64,000 bases of DNA, taken from Nematostella vectensis (Eukaryota; Cnidaria; Anthozoa; Actiniaria; Edwardsiidae). The stretch spans positions 3,596,001-3,660,000 of the forward strand of contig NC_064038.1 in NCBI RefSeq assembly GCF_932526225.1, given 5' to 3'. Position numbers and translations under genes: made by a program. Positions within the stretch are counted from its first letter, which is position 1. Every line of letters begins with the position of its first letter. Shown here piece by piece: positions 42,101 to 51,700 of this stretch. A model generated the notes under the pieces. It did no database searches and was not told where the DNA came from. It worked only from the letters and a program-made list of their open reading frames with translations.

Positions 42101-45100
42101 GTGCCTGGGAGAGGGGTGGCCTGACGAGGGTCATTAAGAAGGCGATGTACTGCAAACGACCTTGTGCCTGGGAGAGGGGTGGCCTGACGAGGGTCATTAA
42201 GAAGGCGAGGTATTGCAAACGACCTTGTGCCTGGGAGAGGGGTGGCCTGACGAGGGTCATTAAGAAGGCGATGTACTGCAAACGACCTTGTGCCTGGGAG
42301 AGGGGTGGCCTGACGAGGGTCATTAAGAAGGCGAGGTATTGCAAACGCCCTTGTGCCTGGGAGAGGGATGGCCTGACGAGGGTCATTAAGTAGGCGAGGT
42401 ATTGCAATCGCCCTTGTGCCTGGGAGAGGGGTGGCCTGACGAGGGTCATTAAGAAGGCGAAGTACTGCAAACACCCTTGTGCCTGGGAGAGGTGTGGCCT
42501 GACGAGGGTCATTAAGAAGGCGAGGTATTGCAAACGCCCTTGTGCCTGGGAGAGGGGTGGCCTGACGAGGGTCATTAAGAAGGCGAGGTATTGCAATCGC
42601 CCTTGTGCCTGAGAGAGGGGTGGCCTGACGAGGGTCATTAAGTAGGCGAGGTATTGCAAACGCCCTTGTGCCTGGGAGAGGGGTGGTCTGACGAGGGTCA
42701 TTAAGAAGGCGAGGTATTGCAAACGACCTTGTGCCTGGGAGAGGGATGGCCTGACGAGGGTCATTAAGTAGGCGAGGTATTGCAAACACCCTTGTGCCTG
42801 AGAAAGGGGTGGCCTGACGAGGGTCATTAAGAAGGCGAGGTATTGCAATCTCCCTTGTGCCTGGGAGAGGGGTGGCCTGACGAGGGTCATTAAGTAGGCG
42901 AGGTATTGCAAATGCCCTTGTGCCTGGGAGAGGGGTGGCCTGACGAGGGTCATTAAGAAGGCGAGGTACTGCAAACGCCTTTGTGCCTGGGAGAGGGGTG
43001 GCCTGACGAGGGTCATTAAGAAGGCGAGGTATTGCAAACGCCCTTGTGCCTGGGAGAGGGGTGGCCTGACGAGGGTCATTAAGAAGGCGAGGTATTGCAA
43101 ACGCCCTTGTGCCTGGGAGAGGGATGGCCTGACGAGGGTCATTAAGTAGGCGAGGTATTGCAAACGCCCTTGTGCCTGGGAGAGGGGTGGCCTGACGAGG
43201 GTCATTAAGAAGGCGAGGTATTGCAATCGCCCTTGTGCCTGGGAGAGGGATGGCCTGACGAGGGTCATTAAGAAGGCGAGGTATTGCAAACACCCTTGTG
43301 CCTGGGAGAGGGATGGCCTGACGAGGGTCATTAAGTAGGCGAGGTATTGCAAACACCCTTGTGCCTGAGAAAGGGGTGGCCTGACGAGGGTCATTAAGTA
43401 GGCGAGGTATTGCAAACACCCTTGTGCCTGAGAAAGGGGTGGCCTGACGAGGGTCATTAAGAAGGCGAGGTATTGCAATCGCCCTTGTGCCTGGGAGAGG
43501 GGTGGCCTGACGAGGGTCATTAAGTAGGCGAGGTATTGCAAATGCCCTTGTGCCTGGGAGAGGGGTGGCCTGACGAGGGTCATTAAGAAGGCGAGGTACT
43601 GCAAACGCCTTTGTGCCTGGGAGAGGGGTGGCCTGACGAGGGTCATTAAGAAGGCGAGGTATTGCAAACGCCCTTGTGCCTGGGAGAGGGGTGGCCTGAC
43701 GAGGGTCATTAAGAAGGCGAGGTATTGCAAACGCCCTTGTGCCTGGGAGAGGGATGGCCTGACGAGGGTCATTAAGAAGGCGAGGTATTGCAAACGCCCT
43801 TGTGCCTGGGAGAGGGGTGGCCTGACGAGGGTCATTAAGAAGGCGAGGTATTGCAATCGCCCTTGTGCCTGGGAGAGGGGTGGCCTGACGAGGGTCATTA
43901 AGAAGGCGAGGTATTGCAATCGCCCTTGTGCCTGGGAGAGGGGTGGCCTGACGAGGGTCATTAAGAAGGCGATGTACTGCAAACGACCTTGTGCCTGGGA
44001 GAGGGGTGGCCTGACGAGGGTCATTAAGAAGGCGAGGTATTGCAAACGCCCTTGTGCCTGAGAAAGGGGTGGCCTGACGAGGGTCATTAAGAAGGCGAGG
44101 TATTGCAAACGCCCTTGTGCCTGGGAGAGGGGTGGCCTGACGAGGGTCATTAAGTAGGCGAGGTATTGCAATCGCCCTTGTGCCTGGGAGAGGGGTGGCC
44201 TGACGAGGGTCATTAAGAAGGCGAGGTATTGCAAACGCCCTTGTGCCTGGGAGAGGGGTGGCCTGACGAGGGTCATTAAGAAGGCGAGGTATTGCAAACG
44301 CCCTTGTGCCTGGGAGAGGGATGGCCTGACGAGGGTCATTAAGTAGGCGAGGTATTGCAAACGCCCTTGTGCCTGGGAGAGGGGTGGCCTGACGAGGGTC
44401 ATTAAGAAGGCGAGGTATTGCAATCGCCCTTGTGCCTGGGAGAGGGATGGCCTGACGAGGGTCATTAAGAAGGCGAGGTATTGCAAACACCCTTGTGCCT
44501 GGGAGAGGGATGGCCTGACGAGGGTCATTAAGTAGGCGAGGTATTGCAAACACCCTTGTGCCTGAGAAAGGGGTGGCCTGACGAGGGTCATTAAGTAGGC
44601 GAGGTATTGCAAACACCCTTGTGCCTGAGAAAGGGGTGGCCTGACGAGGGTCATTAAGAAGGCGAGGTATTGCAATCGCCCTTGTGCCTGGGAGAGGGGT
44701 GGCCTGACGAGGGTCATTAAGTAGGCGAGGTATTGCAAATGCCCTTGTGCCTGGGAGAGGGGTGGCCTGACGAGGGTCATTAAGAAGGCGAGGTACTGCA
44801 AACGCCTTTGTGCCTGGGAGAGGGGTGGCCTGACGAGGGTCATTAAGAAGGCGAGGTATTGCAAACGCCCTTGTGCCTGGGAGAGGGGTGGCCTGACGAG
44901 GGTCATTAAGAAGGCGAGGTATTGCAAACGCCCTTGTGCCTGGGAGAGGGATGGCCTGACGAGGGTCATTAAGAAGGCGAGGTATTGCAAACGCCCTTGT
45001 GCCTGGGAGAGGGGTGGCCTGACGAGGGTCATTAAGAAGGCGAGGTATTGCAATCGCCCTTGTGCCTGGGAGAGGGGTGGCCTGACGAGGGTCATTAAGA

Positions 45101-48100
45101 AGGCGAGGTATTGCAATCGCCCTTGTGCCTGGGAGAGGGGTGGCCTGACGAGGGTCATTAAGAAGGCGATGTACTGCAAACGACCTTGTGCCTGGGAGAG
45201 GGGTGGCCTGACGAGGGTCATTAAGAAGGCGAGGTATTGCAAACGCCCTTGTGCCTGAGAAAGGGGTGGCCTGACGAGGGTCATTAAGAAGGCGAGGTAT
45301 TGCAAACGCCCTTGTGCCTGGGAGAGGGGTGGCCTGACGAGGGTCATTAAGTAGGCGAGGTATTGCAATCGCCCTTGTGCCTGGGAGAGGGGTGGCCTGA
45401 CGAGGGTCATTAAGAAGGCGAGGTATTGCAAACGCCCTTGTGCCTGGGAGAGGGATGGCCTGACGAGGGTCATTAAGAAGGCGAGGTATTGCAATCGCCC
45501 TTGTGCCTGGGAGAGGGGTGGCCTGACGAGGGTCATTAAGAAGGCGAGGTATTGCAAACGCCTTTGTGCCTGGGAGAGGGGTGGCCTGACGAGGGTCATT
45601 AAGTAGGCGAGGTATTGCAAACGCCCTTGTGCCTGGGAAAGGGGTGGCCTGACGAGGGTCATTAAGTAGGCGAGGTATTGCAATCGCCCTTGTGCCTGGG
45701 AAAGGGGTGGCCTGACGAGGGTCGTTAAGTAGGCGAGGTATTGCAAACGCCCTTGTGCCTGGGAGAGGGGTGGCCTGACGAGGGTCATTAAGTAGGCGAG
45801 GTATTGCAAACGCCCTTGTGCCTGGGAGAGGGGTGGCCTGACGAGGGTCGTTAAGTAGGCGAGGTATTGCAATCGCCCTTGTGCCTGGGAAAGGGAGTTC
45901 ATCTCGAGGATCATGTAACAACTTCAGTCGTCATCGTATGTTCCTTGACGCAAATAATTTGATACAGCTATTTTAAATAAGGTTGTACCCGAGAATACAT
46001 GTATCGTAACCCGCAGTGGTTCATGGGTAACGTAAAATTGGCTGAATTCTGGTCTGTAAAAGCCCTGTGAACGTTTAGAGATTAAACAAGAATGCAACTT
46101 TCTAAACCTGCCTTAGTTTTAACTCACGGAAAATGTGACACCCATGCTCTCCTTTTTGTCAATTTTGCAACCTACAAGTCTAAAACATCTTAAATGGTGA
46201 AATAGCTTGTTGTGTATTTTTTACCGTATGAAACGTGGTAAAATCATGCCTTTTGTAATCATGGCCTTTTTACCATGCCTTTTATTCATTCTGTTTTAGA
46301 TGTATGAGCGTATGCGTGATTGCGTCTACCCTACAATCGACGGTGGGATGCACGCTCGTCTCATCTACTACTACATGTTACTACAACAGTGCCAAGAAAA
46401 GGACACAGGACTGGTGGTTCGTAAAATACCCACGCACTAATTCAATCAGTCAATCACTTAACACATTCGTCACCATCTTGTTAGTTCGTGGCAAGAGGAC
46501 ACAGGTCTAGTGTTACGAAGAATAGTCACGCACTCACTCGCTCAGTTGCTCACGCAAACAAGCAGTCACAATCAGCTTTTTCTTACTGGCTTGTGCCAAG
46601 GGGTCATAGGGCTGGTGCTTTGAACCTGTGGCATTAGAAGCCTTTATCGAGAAAGGGCTAGCTGAAATGCACCATTGCTTAACACAAGGGTCGATAGACT
46701 GCTCTCAATAATTTTCATTCAATGAACATTAAAGCGTATCACTCTAAGAATGTAAAGTTCTATTTCCGGTTAAATAAGAAGACAACCAGGGTTCATTGGA
46801 CGCATCTGGCTCTTATGATCAAATAGTTAGTTCTGTTACTTCTACTTCAAATGGTATGATTCGCTCATTATAGGACGGTATCGATGCCTCGACTCACCTC
46901 AAGTTGCTAAAGAAGATCAAGTCTGCGGCACCAGGCCTGGACTACAAGAAGCTGATGTCTGGGGATGATCCTTTGGCCATTCTCGGTCCAGTCCTCACCA
47001 GCGCTAACGTCCATTTGCTTGCCAAACTCGCCACAAAGATACCATCTCAGGTACGGTAGAGGTTAACAGGCGGTTGAACGGCAGAGGTAAACAGGCGATT
47101 ATCGCGCAGGATACTTATGGACGTTTAATCTCGCTCTTCAGGATGGAGGCTACTTCCAACCTAGTGGTATTTTTCGTGTATTTCTTGAGAGACTATTCTG
47201 GGAAGGCGATCAGAAGGCAAGAGAAAGTGAATCAGATGACATGGTAAGGCATGATATATGGTAACCCTGTGGTAACCATGTGGTAAACCCGTTGTTAATG
47301 TACGCAAAAGGACCGGAGGCCTCACAACTTTCGGATGTAAATAGATTCACATTCTTGGCACCACTCGTCTGAATAACCCCTCGGTTGTGAAAGATATCGT
47401 TCGGATATGACTCGGCGCAAATTAAATTATGTTTCTTGGCAATCAATCAGGTATGACTTCGTGCCCGTTCATGTATGACTCTGCACCACAAAGATGTGAA
47501 TTGGCATCATTAGGATACGGCTCCGTACTAGTATGGGAAAAATAAGCCTACCTGTAGGCGTTGGATCTTTTTGTTCGGCAAGGAAACACGACGTGGAGGA
47601 GCGGGAAGAGCGATAATTGTCAAAATAATCGCCCCACTTCTTCGCGTTCGTATTTTCCAAAATGGCGGTCAAATAACGAATTCCAGGATTTTCTTAACTC
47701 CAACGCCAACAGGTACGACAAATTCTTAGTTGTGAATCGGTTTCACTCGGATATGTGTCGGTACCACTCGGATTTGACTCGACATCACTTTTGGTCTCGG
47801 AAATACGAAAGGTACGGTACCCCTCACAATCGTAAGGCATTCCCCTGTTACGTATCTTCCCTTTCCTTAGGTTGACTGGGCGCACCGTTACGTCCCCTGT
47901 CACGTATCTTACCTTTCCCTTAGGTTGACTGGGCGCACCGTTACGAGGCTTGCCACAAGCTCTTCCCCCGCATCACGCCTGCAGATCTCACGCACTTGAT
48001 TGACGTGATGACGTTCAGTGAACGCGCCGTGGACACGCTTCAGCTGGAGAGGAGGGTGGAATGTGTCAGTCGCGCGCTCAGGTTCTCACGCCAGCAGGAC

Positions 48101-48751
48101 GCGGCGCGAAGGAAAAGGGGAGTGGACGAGCAGGAAGAGAATGGGTAAGGGAACCTATTTTTACGGGTAACGCAATCTTCAGTGCGGGTAACGCAATCTT
48201 TCAGACAGGTGATACAATCTAGCAGTGCAGGTAACGCAATCTATTAGTACGGGTAACGCAAACTATCAGTAAACCTAACAAAATCTATTAGAACGTGTAA
48301 CGCAATCTATTGGTAATAGCAACGCAGTCTATAAGAAAGGGTAACGCAATCTTTTAATCCGGTAACACAATTCATTATTCTATTAGTACATTTATTTTTA
48401 CCAATTGCTTTTTCATAAAAAATTATTACGTAGCTTCCAAAACAAAATGTCCTTTATAATGGCGCGTATATTCTCAGCAGCAATATGATATATTCTTGTA
48501 GCGCACGCCGCACGACAGGCCTCTTGCTGAATCAATCAATAGATCGTGTTGCATTTTAATGGTCACCTTAAGTGGCGTTTAATAACTTATCAATCAATAA
48601 ACCATCTGAAATTACATTTGTCAAATTTAAGCCTAATAAACCAACTTGCTAATTGTACTGATTCATAACGACTAGGTGGGGGCAAATTCAGCCACGAGCC
48701 ACAACCTGTGGCCAACCCCGATTGTGCCATAGTGATGTTTAAGTTAATCGT

Positions 48752-48783
<32 letters not shown>

Positions 48784-51700
48784 GCAGCGCATCAGATGAC
48801 CTGACTTATGAGGACGCTATCAACCACTTGGAACAGTCCGCCAGACATCTCGAGTCCATGACAGACCCGATCATCTACGAGCTTGTCGAAGCAGACGAGG
48901 TACGGGTAACTAACTCTCTTCTCTCGATTCTCGGGATTCCTGTGGAGATGCGTCGAGCGCGAGGAGCTTAGAACTTGGCATTGTCCCCTCCCCACTTCAC
49001 AAAGGAATTTGTCGACCTCAGGGAACCCGCGAGGTTTTTAGATTCTGTCTCCGTTTCTAACGTTTAAAGACGCCTGCGGAGGAGGCTAGCTGGATTAAAG
49101 TGTTATTCGGAGTAAATTGTCATTCGCTTAAATAGTTCACAAGAAGTTAAAATAAGGAAATATGTTTTAATTCGCCCGAAAAGCAACACTTCAAATACTG
49201 GGTGCGGAATAGATCTTTGAGCAGCAAATCTTCGTTAAAAACTCATGATATTTGCATTGACATACCACTAACGATGTCGAAGCCAAAAGTGTTTTCCAGG
49301 AGGAATCATATCCGGCGCTCTGGCTATGGCGATTAAAGCGTATGGATAAGAGCCACCGATCTCTAATGTTATCCATCCATACTCGATCAATATGATTTCT
49401 TGATTGTGTGTCCAAATTTTCTCACTGCTGTAAAAACTTCATTACCTTCATCTGATCCACCAAGATTATTTTTGTAATAGCTGTGATTAAGTGTCTAAAA
49501 TAATAACTTCAAAGAGATGGGTTTTTTTTTTTGGCTTTTCAGGATAACGATACGCACTACTCACGTCTGTACGACCTATCCCGGTCGTGTCCGGTCCGAA
49601 TCAACGCCCTTTTGTCCCACATGGTTACGGACGGAGTGTCGATACACGCTGCCAACGAGCTACTGCGCCTGGCAACACGACAGACGCCGCAGACCTGGAA
49701 GATTGCAGACGCTGTTCAAGATAGCCTTGCTCATGTCCTGGACGTACTCAGGTTTGTTTAGTTGTTGTCAGAGAATCTTCAGGTCGAACAATTGCAATAG
49801 GATCAAACTTACTGTTAAATGTTAAAGAAGAATAGCCTCATACATATACCTTCGGCGACTAAATTAAGTAAATGTGCCATAAACGGTTTGTTTGTCACTT
49901 CTATTCTATTGTTATTTACGTGTGCACTTAGCCTCTGCAACAGCAAACCCGGAAGGAATCAACAATAATTTTAAACGCTTATTGATGTTTAACCAGCCAG
50001 TGGCAAGTCGAGTAAGATTGGCTGTTGTGTATGTCATATGACTAAATTGTTAAGTAGTAAGAATCTAATAAGGATCTACTAAGGATTTGATGTTTTAATG
50101 AAATGCTTTACTTCCTGTAGTGGCAAAATCACCGAGTCTGACAGACTTCATGGGCGTGACCCACACGAGGTCCTCGAGTCCATCATACACTCCGTGCGTG
50201 ACCATATGCAGGACGAGGGGGGACTGGTATCCCAGGAGGATGTGGTCTCAACCCTTAGGCCCTTCTGCGCGGACACGAGCGTTCCCACATCCGTCAAGAC
50301 GAGAGTGCTGCAGACCCTCGAGGAGTCGTTTGACTTGACAGGGGAAGACACATTCCTCTTACTATTTTACCAGACAGAAGCTATTGTGACGTCACACTGG
50401 AATAGACAGGTACGGCTCAGTGACAGCGTCAAAAAGTGGGTTGTCTGATACACCTACAAATTTATGCATGGCATTGTCTGGATCAATCGAGGCCAGTGGA
50501 GCGTATAAGAGAACGAGGTAAAACAATGAAAGGAGGCAATACCATGTATACATTTGTCAGAGTATTGGACTAGCATGACAAAAGAATGACTGCAGTCGTT
50601 GTTTTTACGGTATTACTAGTATAATCTAGAAAGGATGACAAAGCTCTAGTTTCGCTCTATTTTTAAGCTGATTTTTGACGCTTGGAGGTCGTCCACCCCC
50701 CTTGAATCGCAGAGAATGAGCTTCTTAAACATTTAATAATCAGGTTTTTTCTTTTCTTTTGCTGTATTGCAAGTCAGCAATCATGAACTACATTTACAGT
50801 AAATGTGCCAGTAAGGAGTTCTCTTAGCTTAGCCTAGACGTTTGGCGAAGGCTTCTACTGTACGTTTTTCCATGATTCCAGTGCTTGAGCGGCCACTATC
50901 CCAAGGGTGGTCGTTTAATGTAGATGCCATTCCTATCACTCCCTCGTATTTGAGTAAGATCGGTGAGTGTAGTGTGGTGACCCGAATACCCGTGGCCCTT
51001 GTCTATTTGCCCCCATTTATCCATGACTCAAACTGGACCATCTTGTGGTTTAACAGCTCACTCCTGAAAATATCGACAGCGACGAAAAGCGACTTTTGCT
51101 ATTCCGGCAGTTACTAGAAGAGACTGCCTCAATGCCAGGTCTACGCGCGCTTGGCTCATTACTACAAATATGGCCTGTCCTCGCTGCAACAGAACTGAGG
51201 TCTGTCTGTCCGTCTGTCCGTCCGTCTGTCTCATAGGTTCGACGTCTGATATGTCTGTCGCGTTGTTCGACGTCTGACAAGTCCGTCTCATTATTCTCCG
51301 TCTGATATGTCTGTCTCATTGTTCCCCTTCTGTTATTTCCATCTTATTGTTCGACGTCTCATGTCTGTCTCATTATTCCCCGTTTGATAAGTATCATTGT
51401 TAGACGTCTGATATGTCTCCCTCAGTGAGCATGACCCTTCAACCAACCCGTGGATTCAGCTGTTGATGAAGATATGCGAATGCGGAGACGATGGTGAGAG
51501 CTTCTTGGGACTCCTGAGAGCGAGCAGGATCTCGTCCGCACTAGGTCCACAGGTAGGTGTATGAACCGGTCTTTAGAGCGGGTGGCCTGTTAAGGTTGGT
51601 TCTCACTTAAGGGCAAGCGGAACGAACGTAGTTTTCTGATTCTCACTAGAACATAAGCGCAAGTGGAAGCGCAAGAGAACGCAACTGCTTGATTTTCTTG

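Noticed and set aside
39934-45921. 1995-residue minus-strand open frame with 21-residue repeats (LLNDPRQATPLPGTRAFAIPR-like)
   Set aside because: It is the translation of a 63-bp satellite; two further frames are open over most of the same span, and it runs antisense through NBAS exon 50. No start context or flanking domain.
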